From Ziziphus jujuba (taxonomy: Eukaryota; Streptophyta; Magnoliopsida; Rosales; Rhamnaceae): DNA of 64,000 nucleotides. Below, piece by piece: positions 36,013 through 49,286 of the stretch. Under the pieces are notes generated by a model. That model saw only the letters and a program-made list of their open reading frames with translations, was not told the DNA's origin and ran no database searches. The first letter of the stretch is position 1. The number at the start of each line of letters is the position of its first letter. The DNA lies in contig NC_083383.1 in the NCBI RefSeq assembly GCF_031755915.1, forward strand, positions 25,894,501-25,958,500. The letters are read 5' to 3'. Both the position numbers and the translations under genes were made by a program.

Positions 36013-39000
36013 ATGGCTGAAAAAGAACAAGATCATAAATCATCCTACACTTCCCAGGTACTAAAGAAAACTAAAAATAACAACAATAATAATAATTACT
36101 CTCCTTGCCTTTTTCTTTCATTTTGTTGACTTTCTATCCATTTTCCATGAAACTCTGTTTTTTCTTCCTCTGTTTTTCTCTGTATCTTTTCGTTTTCCAG
36201 GTAGTAGAAGAGCTGAGAGAGCTATGGAGCATGGCTTTACCCATAACAGCAATGAACGTCCTGGTGTTCGTCCGAGCTGTAGTGTCAGTCCTATTCCTCG
36301 GCCGACTAGGAAGCCTAGAGCTCGCCGGAGGAGCACTTTCCCTCGGCTTCACCAACATTACAGGCTACTCTGTTCTAATGGGTTTAGCTTCAGGTCTCGA
36401 ACCCGTATGTAGCCAAGCCTACGGTAGCAAAAACTGGGACCTACTCTTCCTCTCCCTCCAGCGTATGATCCTCATACTCTTCATAGCAATCATACCCATC
36501 AGTCTACTCTGGCTGAACCTCGAGAACATCATGGTCTTCATGGGTCAAGACAGAGCAATCACATCAATGGCCGCGACTTACTGTATCTATTCCCTCCCAG
36601 ACCTTTTCACAAACACATTATTGCAGCCCCTGAAGGTTTTTCTTAGGTCACAGAAGGTGACCAAACCGATGATGTACTGCACGCTAGTGGCGGTGTTATT
36701 CCACGTGCCGCTGAATCTGGGCCTGGTGGTGGTAATGGGTTTGGGGGTTCGTGGGGTTGCAATGGCTTCGGTGCTCACGAATTTGAACATGGTGGGGTTG
36801 ATGGCAGGGTACGTATGGTGGTGGTGGGGATCAGGTGGAGGAGGGGGAGGATCATCATCATCATCACCATCATCATCACAATCATCGTTATGGAAATGTT
36901 CCATGATGGCGATGATGGTGAAATGGAGGGGTGGGATTGGAGATGTGTGTGGTGGGTTGGGCCCACTAATGAGATTGGCTGTCCCAAGCTGTTTGGCGAT
37001 ATGTTTGGAATGGTGGTGGTATGAGATAGTGACGGTGTTGGCTGGGTACTTGCCGAATCCTACGCTGTCTGTGGCCGCCACTGGGATTCTTATACAGACC
37101 ACTAGCATGATGTATACTGTCCCTTTGGCTCTCTCCGCCTGTGTCTCTACCAGGGTATGTATGTTCCTTACGTTTTTTGGCCTTTTCCTTTTAAAGCCTT
37201 TTTATTATTATTATTATTATTATTATTTTAACTCTCTTCCTACTTTTTTGTTTTTGTTTTCTTTTGTGCTTTTTGTTGCCAAAATGATTATAAAAAGTTT
37301 AAAAAAAAAAAAAATCCTCAGGGTCATATCAAGTAATTGTGAAAGATTGGGAGGATAATATAGATTGAGAAAATTTTAAATATGTGGTTTTCTTTGGTTT
37401 TCCATGTTTCTTTCTTCTCACTAGAGAATCATTTGCTTTTTCTTTGGGGGACGAGGGAAGTTGTTAGGCTAATTTGATAATCTAGTCAGAGCCCTTGTTT
37501 CAAATTTTTGTTGTTTCTTCATATCTCATGTCCCTATTGAACCATTGTTTTTGTTTCTGAATAGTCGCTTTTCATATATATATGTATATATATTCTTTGT
37601 AAAAGATGGAAAATTTAAGGATACTCTGCTGAGACAGTTATAACCCATCTTTCAAATATATTGCTTTTCAAGCAAAGAATCATTTTTTATTGTTCATAAT
37701 GCTTCTTTTTCGTGTTTTCTGTCTCTTGGTAAAAGATGGATAATTTAGGCTAATTTGTTGAGCCCTTACTTTGCAATTAGCTGTCTCAAAAGCAAAGTTC
37801 TTGTGAAAAAAGCAGGGAAACGTAGATTTAAAACAGTAGTACACTTTTTCATGATTTTGGATTAAAAAAATGTTAAAGAATCATAAAAATTCTCTTCTTT
37901 TCTTTTTTCATGGTCAAAGACTCAAAATGTTACATTTAGAAGTTACAAATCCAAATATTTTATGTATATAGGGTATATATTGTCTATTTCTAGGTTTCGG
38001 TGTGCTTAGGGTTGAATTGCCACTTTCACAACATATTTGTCATGAAAGTTTCCTTTCAAAAGCATTTTGATCACAAAGTGCAATAATAGTGATATATCTT
38101 ATGAAAGCATCAATGAATCTTTTGATAGTGGTAGCATTAGCATTGGACATCTCATATACAGAAAAGAGAATAGTGCAGATTCTCACTCAAAATAAAGAAA
38201 TAAATAAAAAAGTTGCAAACTTTTTCTTATAAAATTTTATAACAAGAATGATTTAGCATGCTTGATTTGGTTTCTAAACAATCACACATTTTGTGTGGTG
38301 GAGAATCCAATTTTTTGCTAGCTAGCTGGAGGAGAGTTTTCTTTACAAAAATCATCAAATAAAGATATTCCAGATTTGCATACCCAATTTTTTTTTTTTT
38401 TTTAAATTTTTCTTTCTTGCAAATGCAAAAAGAACTAAAAGGAAATTTTGGTGGGTTGGACAATATAAATTTGGATAAATGTTTTCACTTAGAAGGACCC
38501 AGATAGGTCAGATATATTATAATGTGAAACGACAAAAAATCAGTGTAGGACAAACAAAGCACTCATTTTTTAACCTAATTTTTCTTCAATGAGTGTGTGG
38601 CATATATGCAGCTGTGTGCCAACAGAGAACGATGTGAACCCAGAAGGGCATTTCCACATACTCTCAATTTCATGGGTCCCCAATTTTCTAATATCTGCAA
38701 AAGAGTTTATTCATTCTTCATTACTTGCATTAACGTATGGTGGGTGTATTTTGGGAAAAAAGCGTTATATGAGATTGGTACACGTGCGTGGTGTTGTAAC
38801 ATATCTTTCATATTCGAACTCTTAGCAATTAGTATATAAGACGCATGTGCTTTATTTTGACAATATAAATTCCTTTCATAATCGAACTCTCAACAATTCT
38901 TTCATAATCGAACTCTCAACAATTAGTATATAAGATCTATATGCTTTATTTTGATGTTATAAATTACTATTGATTGTTCGGAAATTATATGAATGATATG

Positions 39001-39585
39001 ACGTTACCATTATATGTGCAGGTTGGAAATGAGCTGGGAGCTGGCAAGCCATATAGAGCCAAGCTAGCAGCCATGGTTGCTTTAGGATGTGCTTTCTTGA
39101 TTGGCTTCATCAATGTGACATGGACGGTGATCCTTAGAGAAAGATGGGCAGGTTTGTTCACAAAAGATGATATGGTGAAGACATTGGTTGCGTCAGTTAT
39201 GCCAATCATGGGGCTATGTGAGCTTGGCAATTGTCCACAAACCACTGGCTGCGGGATCCTACGTGGCACAGCTCGGCCTGCTGTGGGTGCCCGTATAAAC
39301 TTAGGGTCATTTTACTTCGTGGGCACCCCAGTAGCGGTTGGGCTAGCATTTTGGCTCAAGGTTGGTTTTGGTGGGTTGTGGTTTGGTCTATTGTCTGCTC
39401 AGGTTGCTTGTGCTGTGTCTATTCTCTATGTTGTGCTTGTCCGTACGGATTGGGAAGCTGAGGCAATGAAAGCTAGGAAGCTCACTGGTGTAGAAATGGC
39501 TTCCGTATGCAATGGAGAGAGGGAGGATGTGAAAGATGAAGATGAAGAAAGCAAAAGCCTTTTGACCAACGGAAATGATATTTAG
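36013..39585 (+). CDS. MATE efflux transporter, DTX53/DTX54-type
   Basis: Three exons fit exactly: 36013-36057, 36201-37154 and 39022-39585, encoding 520 residues. The start [15 protein letters not shown] is followed by about twelve hydrophobic segments. Family landmarks include [66 protein letters not shown] (split by intron 2) and [19 protein letters not shown]. Members move organic cations or other metabolites out of the cytosol in exchange for protons or sodium. The clade to which this belongs, DTX48-56, includes endomembrane transporters. The cytosolic loop after the sixth segment carries a Gly6/Ser-rich insertion encoded by GGA and TCA repeats. Intron 2 is 1.87 kb. The family is certain; the substrate is unknown. 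Confidence 0.96.
38806..38965. repeat. Tandem duplications in MATE intron 2
   Basis: The unit CTTTCATAATCGAACTCTCA occurs twice in tandem at about 38874-38926, and a diverged third copy starts at 38806. A downstream block with AGTATATAAGA and TATGCTTTATTTTGA is also duplicated. The array ends about 60 bases before the acceptor at 39021. Confidence 0.7.
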
Positions 39586-42500
39586 TAGGAACAGTATGGG
39601 ACTTTTTTGGACAGAATAGAAAGTTGTGAGAAGGAAGTGAACCTCTTGTTTCAATTGGGGGCTTTATTGTTTTGTTTTGTTTATTCTGTTGGTGGTGTTG
39701 CTTTTGATGGAAGAGGCTGACTCATAATGCTTAGAATTTTGTGTTTTAGAGTGATGGGTTGGTGTTTATTTTTATGGGCATGATAAAAAAATGTGTTTCA
39801 CTTTTTTTGGAGGCAAGGGATAGTGTTGGTCCCTATGCAAAATGTAACATATTTTTAAGAAGAATGCCCTACATTTTGGTTCTGTTAGAAAAGTGGCTTT
39901 GTTGTTTTGTGATTTCATATATTTAAAAAGGTCTCGGAAAACTCCAAAAAATGAAAAAAGTTTGGTGTAGCTTTGGAGTGTGTATATATATATATATATA
40001 TGCAATAGTTAGATTTATACCACAATGCTTTACAGAAAGCAACTAGTTATGTTGGTTACTATTATGAACAAGTATATGAATATCATTTACTTGCAAACAA
40101 TTACTTCAGTACATTGAATTCAGATATTCTGTCTCACATTCTATTCCTTTTTATGTATTATTTCTTTTATCTTTTCAACGCATGTAGTTATGAATATTGG
40201 TGAGATAGAAAATGAGACATGGAACGTGATATTCTATGATTGATTAGACAATGCCATCAACGATTATAAAATTTTTTGGAAGAAATCCCAAAAGAAGAAA
40301 TTGGTCTCTTTCCCTTGAATGCTACAACACACCAATACATTAAAGATGGACTTCTGATACAGGTTTCACAAACTACTTCTGTTTTAATTCCCTGAACAAT
40401 GTAGAACCTTTCAATTTCTACCCCACATTTCCAAAACATTTGCACAAATTGCAGTTACCATTCTCAACTTCAATTTTCGGTTTTGTCTCTGTACTTGGTT
40501 TTTTTTTTTTTTTTAAAAAAATTTCCACCATTAATAAGCTCTCCCACTAAAATGTAGAGATTATTTGCTGTCTTCTTTTTCTCCTTCCTCTAATGGAGTT
40601 TGACATTGCTTGTAAAGCAAAGTATCCAAAAATGGGCCAGAAGATAACAATGGTGATAAATGTCAAGCTGGGTCAATTGATGCGAACGATGATGGGGACC
40701 AAGTGGGGGCAAGGATGGCTTGATAGGCCCAAAGTAAAGTGTCCTAGTCAAGTGAACTACAGACAATTATGGGTCCCATACCATATCTTAACAACTATTT
40801 CACTTACTTTCGATGCATTCTTTTAATAAAAAGGACTTCTTTTGGCTACACAACATTTATTTTGCATTTTTCAGTTTAGATATTTTGAGTAGTGTAAAAT
40901 TTGAAAATAGTCACAAAAATTTTGATAGAAAGTGATGCTTAGTCAGTAAGATGTGACAAATTTCTAATGCAGTCATCATTATGTGTGATAAGTTCCATTG
41001 CCTTTTGTGTTGGGCTATTTGTTGCTAACATAGTCAGCAAAATATTTGAATTGCTGATGCTCTCGAAATAGAAAATTAGGTTGGAAATTTATTAAAAAGA
41101 TTAATCTTAGCTTATAATTTGATTTTGGAGAATTTGGAGAACTTCAAGTTGGAAGTCCAAGTCGTATTCAATACTAATGGGAGCCTTACAAAGAAGACTA
41201 TAGAGTCAAATTTTAGGTCAAGGATAATGAACTAGAGCCATTTAAGTTAATATCAGCAGCAAATGGGAAGATGACCGACCAATTGAATTGTAAGTGACCT
41301 AGGTCAACATGTTCTTAGCCGTAATGGTCATTTTCTTAACATGCATGTTTTGGTAAATATTAATCAAGCTCACATAAGATCGATTTAATAATTTTAACAT
41401 CAAATTTTTTTTTATTAACTTTTGAATTGTTTTAAAGATTATGATTTAAAGATCAATTAATAACCTAAAATAAATTTAATAACATATTAAAATCCTATTA
41501 AAAAAGGTAAATTCTGGCAAAATTCAATAAATCATAAATACATTTTTTAAATTTTAACTTTTGAAATGATTTTGGTTAATAAAATAAAGTTCTAATGATG
41601 AAATTATCAGATGATCTGATGTGAACTTGGTTATCATTTTTATATTAGGATTAATGCATTTACCATCAAAACTTTTCTTTTTAGTCATTGGATCAATTTA
41701 AAATATTTAAATTTTAAATTTTAAAATAATTCAAAATTGATAAATAAGATTCTTAATGATTTTTGAAAAAAACAGTGTTGACATTAGAAAATATATATAT
41801 ATATATATATACACATGTTTCACAAATTGGAAATTTAAACTCTATTCTTTGTCATAGAAAAGATTGGTTTTACTAATGGACGATTCCCATGGAGTATGTG
41901 CTTTCTAATTTGGAATGGTGGAATATATATTCTAACTAGTATTTTTTTCTTTTTAATGAGAATCCAACTAGCATAACTTAATGTATCTACATAGTGTTAA
42001 TTTGATTCCGCATTATCAAATGACTAAATCAAAGTTATATACAAAGTATTTATTATATACATGCATAAAGCACTCAAGTCCAATGGCAACTTGTTAATTG
42101 CAGCACCAAATGAGTTTTCTATTGGATCATGTTTGGTGAAAGTACTTGCACATTGCATCTTTTTTTTTTTTTTTTTGGGCCAAGAAGTACATCGCACCTA
42201 CTTGTTTGCCGACGATCATTACCTTATTTTTAAAAAATGAAATGATTAAGATCACCAAATTAATATTGGAGCATGACATCCTATTATATATCAAAATGTA
42301 TATAAATATCATTATAACCTCAACTCGTGTTAACAAGTTATAACTCAATTTTTTTATTTTTTATTTTTGGTTTACCCATTTAGCTAGTTTATGTTGTCAC
42401 ATCATGTAAACTTAATATAAATATATTAAGATTTAATTCACAAAGTTTCAAAGTGAATTATAAAAGAATAATACTATAGACATCATTTAATATACTAACA

Positions 42501-45500
42501 TATTTATCAATAGCACACACAATAGCACACACAATTTGATTGGTTTATATTTAATAATATTTATTTATTATTTGGTTGTTTATCTATTTTTATATTATAA
42601 TAATATCTTGACCAATCAAATCAAACAGTAACATATGTACTTTTAACAAATATTATTCATTGTAAAATTGAGTTAAACTGTGGTTACAATAGGGTATAAG
42701 GTATTTCATAATTTCCACACTGGTAGTGGGAGCATAGCGAACTTGGGATTTGGGCGATGTCGGCTCAATTGCTGAAGAAAGTTCTCAAAGAACAACAGAT
42801 TTGTTACAACATTTCAATACTAAATATTATAATAGTTAACTGCTGATAAATTAATATGGGTTAAAACATATGGATAAATGAATTTAATAAAAAAATTATC
42901 GTATAAATCCGTAACTAAAATTTGATAAAGAAATTTGTTTACTCTATTATTGTTCATTTGAGAGCACTTAATCTTGTAAGAATTATTATTTATTATTATT
43001 ATTTGGAAAGAATCTTGTAAGAATTAAGTTAGAAATTATTAAGGATCAAATATAACATCAAAATTGAAATATGATAACGTATAGGACCAGTCTGGCAATA
43101 TAAGTCACATGAGACAGTTTTGCGGAGCCCATTTGTAACCAATCTACAGTCTTCCATTCATTTACAAAAAAATCTAAAATGTTCCATGGGAAGGAAGCTC
43201 TTCTATATAATTATTTGATACATACTTCTAAATATGGAAACCAGTAAAACGTGAAAAAAAAAATTACTTGGAGCAACATTTAATTCATTAAATTATTTTC
43301 AAAATGATTATGTTTTCATACAAATGAAAATGAAAGGGTGTATTGAATTAAGCCAAATTTTCAAACTATAATGAATAATTAGCGATAATGATAATTTATT
43401 ATATTCCATATATCTTCATGTTGCAAATGGATGATTACTTCTAAATCAGGATTAGTTCAGAAGCAAAAATATCATTGTATAAGATATCTTTTTTGGCATA
43501 GCAAGTTAATTAATCATCCCTCAAACTATAAAAGAGACAACAGAGAAAGAGAAGCTAATAAGTTGTTTGGCATTCCAATAGACAATGTAAAATATGAAAT
43601 CAAACTGTTGAAGGAAATGTTGTGTTATATACAATGCAAGAAAGCCACAGCAAGACAATATATCAAATAAAACCTCTAAACCTAGTTCATTTTTTGGCTC
43701 AATTTTGTATTTAAATTTTTTGTAGCATGGGTAACCTATAATCCTATATTAGTTTACACAAATAAATAATTTCAAAAATTACTCTTATGGTTTTAAACAT
43801 TCATAATTTTATAAATAGAGTTCATGTCAAATGTTATGGCTTTTATTATCAATAGATCTTAATCAATATGATTGCAAGTTCTCTGTAAACAACCTAACAA
43901 AAAGGTTTTACCTCACAAAAGGTTTTACTTAGTTTCTAAACAAGAAAAATGAGAAATGTCATCAGTAATTACCGTCACCAACCTATACAGTCTCATATTT
44001 ACATAACTCGTTTTTATTTATTTATTTGAAAGTGAAAAACATGATAATTATGAGTAATTAATTAATTCCCTTTTTTTGTCCTAAAAAAAAAAATTCATTT
44101 TTTTCCATTCCTGCCTCGCTTTCTCTTTCTCTCTCATTGCAGAACACCATTACGAATTCAAATTCGAAGGGTTTGCTGAAATTAAAAGAATAAAAAATAA
44201 AAATTCGAAGGGTTTGCTGAAATTAAAAAAATAAAAAATAAAAATAAAATTTCATAGGGTTTGATTATTGTGATTTCGATTGAAAATGGCTAGAAATATG
44301 TGGAATGAATGGAAAAGTAATTTTTCCTATTGCTAAAACCCACTCAAACAGTCAAACGAGACAACCCAGTTCTTTGATGGACTATGGTAAAGTATTGGTT
44401 CTCCGCCGTATAGGATTTGAATGATAATAGAAAAAAACTAAAAAGCAGAAATAACAGCACAAATCCAAGGAGACATCCTGTGCAGATCCCTTTCCTCTTA
44501 AAAAAAAAAAAAAAAATAATAATAATAAATAAATCAAAATTTTTATTATGATTTTAGGTAATCCGGGCAAGCGAGCGATTTAAAGAATAGAGCTTTTCAT
44601 TTAATTTTTTTTTTTTTAAAAAAACCCTTAATTTTTAATCATTTCATTTTATCAATACTTGTATAATTACCACAAGCTTAAATCAAATCGACCTACAATT
44701 CTACAGTTACCCCAAAAAAAAAAAAAAAAAAAAAGACAAATATGGGAACAACCTTTTTCGTAAATAATCCATCAATGCTTCCATTCTACAATTTCAACAC
44801 ACTAGTCAATTCCTAGACCTTTTTTTTTTTTTAACAAGTAAAGAGAGAGCGCAAACAAGAAAACAAATATAAATCTGTGAAAAACAATATTTATTTATTT
44901 ATTTTTGGGGAGGCAGAGGACTATTTTGAAAAGGAAGAGATTGTAAATCTCTTTTAACTTCAATCCCCATCAACATTATCGGAGAAGATGATCTAGATAG
45001 AAAAAGGATACAGATCGACCCACAAAGGCAAAATCATTTAATTTTTATTTTTATGTTTAAAATTTGATTTGCCAAATAAATATACAATGTAAACTGCCAT
45101 GTAGACCGGTGACAGTCAATACTGAACCACTGGTGATATATTTCAAGGAAATTACAGTCTGATGTAAGATAAAGTCTATCTTCTATCAGTCCTCATCCGT
45201 GTAAACAGGCCAGAATTGGACATCCATTGTCATTGTTCTCATGAGCCGAAACTTTAAGTTCATTTGCTTAGGGAAGGGTGATGGTCTGACGCTACGAGAG
45301 GTAAGTTCTGACAAAGCAACCAGAAGAATTTGCTTTGACACCGTTAAGTGAGGCTTTTTTGGCCATTGTTATAAATGCCCTGGCTAAACCTATCTCTAAA
45401 TACAGTAGTGACTCTGTTAGAAAACAGCATGAGACAGAAAAACATGCCACATATTTCTTCTTTGAGGATATCTACCAATGCCAAACACTTCATTTCAAAG

Positions 45501-46575
45501 TATTTTCCTTGTAAAGAAGGAAAATCATTCCATTTGATGATTTGACGGGTCACCAGAGACTAAAAAGCATATAAGTATTGGGCGGTGCAACTATATTTAG
45601 GAAAATCTTAGACAGTTAAGTTGTTATGTGATCATGGCAATCTAGAAAAGAGCTGAGTACAATTTCCGAGAGAGGAAGAATAAAGCAGCTTATTCCAACA
45701 AAGTAGGTACATGCTCATAATTGCCAGATCAACATTTTTATATAGGGCTTAGACCATGTTTTCTTCAACCAAACTGTTTTCTCTATAAAGATTCAGGATA
45801 CCATGTCAATTCACCTGCCATCTTATAAAAAATTACATAGTTAGTTTTACCCTATTGGTTCTCCATTTTCCCCACACTTGTTTACTATCATATGATTGAA
45901 TACCCATAAGTTGGGCTCTTGTACATTTTAGGGAGACAAACTCTCATAAAAGAGACTCATCATTTTATAACTTTGATGATAAATAGAATCATTTCTTTCA
46001 AATAACAGTTTTGATATATAACCACACAGCAGAACTACTTGCATTATTGTGAAGACTCAAGGAAGTGATTTTGGTACGTCAATAAAGGCATAATGAAAAA
46101 CTAATAACATGGTCCTCAAGTCGCCACACTTATGAGCATTCCAACAAGTAGCTATACATGCTACACTATAGCACAAGCACCATGGTATCTTTCATAAACT
46201 AACTTAACATGGCAATGTATCTCCTAACAATCAAAGATAGAACAATTCTGAAAGCACCTTTTCGCTTTCTTTTGTTGCATTTTGATCCTATCATATCTAT
46301 GTTGTATTATTTACCATTTTTCTGCTAGTTGCTCACTTTTCATTGTCATTGACATCCCATCCATTCTATTTAAGTTTCATACCTTGTCAGTCTGAATATC
46401 TCAATATGTGAATCTGACGTTATATTATAATGATAATTCATAATCTCCACTACAAATTCTTAAAAGCAGGAAAATTCAATATTAATGAACTCATAACAAG
46501 AGGAAATTAGGTCTTGATGCAAACCTATCCATATGTTACAGCAGTAGAACAGTTGAATCTTCAACTAAATAGAAG
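39586..46575. other. Seven-kilobase gene-poor interval between MATE and PORR genes
   Basis: The left end holds the MATE 3' UTR and the right end the PORR 3' UTR. No open frame matches a family I recognise. Local features are AT runs at 39982-40002 and 41791-41812 and a ~45 bp tandem repeat at about 44159-44250 (unit with TTCGAAGGGTTTGCTGAAAT). The section 45000-46575 is less AT-rich than the rest and might include transcribed untranslated sequence, but nothing shows this directly. Confidence 0.5.
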
Positions 46576-48309
46576 TCATGCACCTGCCAGTGACCTCTGA
46601 CTGCTGCTTTTAAAGCCATTCGATTTCTCTCTCCAACTTGCACCAACATTATGATCATCCTTATTTTCTGTTCTTCTAGAAGTTCTAAGCGAAACTCTTT
46701 CACTAGTCCTTCTGGAGTATTTTCCATCTGACCTTACTCTTTCAGGTTTTCTAATATGCCTCTCCCCATTTAAATGTTTTTCCCCCCTTCTTCCTCTATT
46801 ACTCGCAACACCTTTTCGATAACCTTTCTCATTCTCATCCTCATCCCCAGTTTCAGCACCAGACACTTCTCTCGTACTAGCACCAACATCATGCTTATCC
46901 TGATTTCCTCTTCTTCTAGAAACTCTAGGTGAAACTTTTTCTCTAGTCTTTCTAATATGCCCTTCCCCATTTAAATCTTTTTCCCTTCTTCTTCTTCCTC
47001 TACCACTCGCAACACTTTTCTGATAATCTTTCTCATTCTCATCTTCATCCTCCATTTCAGCATCAGACAAAGATACTTCCTCTTCCTCCTCATCGTCTTC
47101 CTCTCCTTCACTTTTTCCTTCAGAACCGCCGCTCTGCTGCTTCACCTTTTGAGCACTACCACTTCCACCAGGAACACTTACAATTTTATTACTATCTTCT
47201 TTCACAGAATGCATAAGATGAATGTACTGATTTCTCATACTCATCAATGGATGACTTTCGACAAGCGAACCTCTCTTATAACCTTCCTTTAAAACCACAG
47301 TGTGGGTATCAATTTTGCTTGAAATATAGAATATACCTGGATGAGTAAGCAATGCTCTTTTGAACCTCGAACGGATCCCCAAACACTCTCCGAAGCCAAG
47401 AATAATGTCCTTCTCCGTCTTCTTGGGAATCAGAATATGCAGAAACTCATGCAAAACAGCAACAGCCCACTTGTCGGATTCATCAGACTTGGGCAAAAGA
47501 TGAGCTGCATTCTCATATGGAGAAATGTACGGCAGTTTCTGCCATTCATCAATCCACTTCTTCACCTTCTTGTCGATCTCCAAACCTCCGGAAAACTGCA
47601 CCGGAAACGCAATCGGCATTCCTTTTGCGTAGCCCGAATCCGCTTTCATCGTCTTCTTCTCAATAGCTGAAGTAGCCAATTCACCATTCCAACAAACTAC
47701 CTCCAAAACCCGGGAATCCTCCGAATTCTTCACCCCGACTATCCTGAAATAGTCCGGGAACTCAGGCACAATGCTCCGCTCGTAATCTTGAGGAAGACCC
47801 AGATCCCATTTCAAGGTGTCGAGGAGAGACAAGGGTATTTTGTTCGCTCTGCAGAGCATCAAGAGCTTCAAAAGCCGATCGGCGACCTGCTGCTTGTAAG
47901 TCTGGCTCTGATACATCAGCTGCTCTTCAGAATCGAGGTCGAGGACACCGGCGGTGAGCCGGACGTGGGGATGGATCCCAATGCCGCCGGGCCGGAATTC
48001 CTCGAAAACCGAAGGGTATCTGCGGATGAAATCGATGGGGCGGGTGGGGATGCTGAGGGAGTGTCTGTTCTGGGTGATGATGGAGATTGGGAGGGATTTG
48101 GAGGGCTCTGATTTGATGAGATTCTTGATGTTGATGATGGGTTTGAGGTGCTTCTCCTTCTCGACGGCGTGGTCGAGGCCGCGATCTCGGACCCATTTGG
48201 TGGTTGTTGTTGTGGTGGTGGTGGTGGTGGCGGAATAGGAGTAGCTATGGCTGTGGATTTGGCGCTGAGAGTGTCGGGATGAACGGAAGATGAAATGGAA
48301 GGGTGACAT
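46576..48309 (-). CDS. PORR-domain organelle RNA-splicing protein
   Basis: An uninterrupted frame of 577 residues. The ATG at 48309 was chosen because upstream in-frame codons lack ATG and the resulting N-terminus (MSPFHFIFRSSRHSQRQIHS) is an Arg/Ser/His-rich organelle targeting peptide, followed by a run of ten Thr. The PORR domain covers about residues 38-365: KWVRDRGLDHAVEKEKHLKP, FIRRYPSVFEEF, LPKSDESDKWAVAVLHEFLH and HPGIFYISSKIDTHTVVLKE. Plant PORR proteins bind organelle RNA and help splice group II introns; older annotations call them ubiquitin hydrolase-like. The tail from about residue 400 is acidic, then basic, and contains a tandem duplication (period ~204 bp, residues ~415-482 and ~483-560). 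Mitochondrial rather than plastid targeting is a guess. The closest Arabidopsis gene may be At1g71850, judging from neighbours. Confidence 0.92.
   Translation of the reverse strand: MSPFHFIFRSSRHSQRQIHSHSYSYSATTTTTTTTTTKWVRDRGLDHAVEKEKHLKPIINIKNLIKSEPSKSLPISIITQNRHSLSIPTRPIDFIRRYPSVFEEFRPGGIGIHPHVRLTAGVLDLDSEEQLMYQSQTYKQQVADRLLKLLMLCRANKIPLSLLDTLKWDLGLPQDYERSIVPEFPDYFRIVGVKNSEDSRVLEVVCWNGELATSAIEKKTMKADSGYAKGMPIAFPVQFSGGLEIDKKVKKWIDEWQKLPYISPYENAAHLLPKSDESDKWAVAVLHEFLHILIPKKTEKDIILGFGECLGIRSRFKRALLTHPGIFYISSKIDTHTVVLKEGYKRGSLVESHPLMSMRNQYIHLMHSVKEDSNKIVSVPGGSGSAQKVKQQSGGSEGKSEGEEDDEEEEEVSLSDAEMEDEDENEKDYQKSVASGRGRRRREKDLNGEGHIRKTREKVSPRVSRRRGNQDKHDVGASTREVSGAETGDEDENEKGYRKGVASNRGRRGEKHLNGERHIRKPERVRSDGKYSRRTSERVSLRTSRRTENKDDHNVGASWREKSNGFKSSSQRSLAGA
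46630..47066 (-). repeat. In-frame tandem duplication in the PORR gene tail
   Basis: Two copies of about 204 bp. DEDENEKDYQKSVASGRGRR and LNGEGHIRK, then KVSPRVSRRRGNQDKHDVGA, reappear as DEDENEKGYRKGVASNRGRR, LNGERHIRK and RVSLRTSRRTENKDDHNVGA. The second copy has an extra Ser/Arg-rich insertion. Confidence 0.85.
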
Positions 48310-49286
48310 AGAACTTGGCTGCCCTGTGAATTTTTGCGATTTGTGCAAGGGTTTTACAAAGGTTTTTGCGTTTGTCGCCCTTTTGGGCTTTTGGGCCAGA
48401 AAATAGACAACTAAACTCAAGATTTTGGCCTTTTTCCCTTTTCAATTTTTGTCAATTTTTATGGTTTATTATTATTATTATTATTATTTTAATATTTACA
48501 ATAATTTTCTTTATTCGCTGTCTTGACCTCACTTTAATTTCTATTTTTTTTTTTAAAAAAAAAGTGGACTCTATTGTATTTAAATTTTATCAACAATATA
48601 GTTATTGATAATTTTTTAAAAAGACTTTATATGTAAACATTTACACAAAAATGACTTTACACACGGTAAGATTTATTCTAAGTTAATTAACTAAAATGTG
48701 CTAAGTATTGATTTTTCAAATCTAGTGCTTGACAGAAATGAAAAAAAAAATAATAATAATAATAACATAATGTAAAAAATTGTGTGGAAAAAAAAAATAG
48801 AAGCGCTAATTGATAATTTTTAACTTTGTCTTTACAAACATTCAATATTTTAATAATTTCAAGGGCTTGCTTTTTGTTATTATTGTTAATTATCATAAGC
48901 TTATATGATAAATTTTAATTAGTATATTTAATTATATTATTTTTCCTTATAAAATTTTAAAAGTAAATTCCTTATCATAAACCATTTAAATTGTCATATA
49001 ATATTTATATTTTGTTATTAATTGAACATTTTAAATCGTGATATGATATATATAGATCTTATTGGTGATTGTATATCAACATTAACAAATAATATTTTTC
49101 TAATTTTAAGGTGGAATTAGCTTTGTATAATGGCATTTTGATTTTTGAACTTTGATTTATTTTTTTTTAGCACTTTCATCCATAAACCTTTTTTTTTTTT
49201 TTAAGTACTTTGATCTTTAAAACTATTTTTAGTATTTTAGTATAATTTTAACAATTTGAGGCAATGTGATGAATTTATTATAAAAA
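48310..49286 (-). promoter_or_regulatory. Upstream region of the PORR gene
   Basis: About 1 kb of DNA between the PORR start and dispersed repeats. It contains an ATT run at 48470-48489. No TATA box could be assigned. A stretch at about 49140-49275 belongs to a repeat that reappears inverted near 62000. Confidence 0.4.

Noticed and set aside
40593..40826. 77-residue plus-strand frame between MATE and PORR
   Set aside because: Starts with ATG but has no recognisable domain, and nothing around it looks like a gene. It could be chance.
43431..43670. 79-residue plus-strand frame
   Set aside because: No family resemblance and AT-rich composition like the surrounding DNA.
48307..48420. N-terminal extension of the PORR frame upstream of 48309
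   Set aside because: The frame is open but has no ATG upstream. The ATG at 48309 gives a typical targeting peptide.
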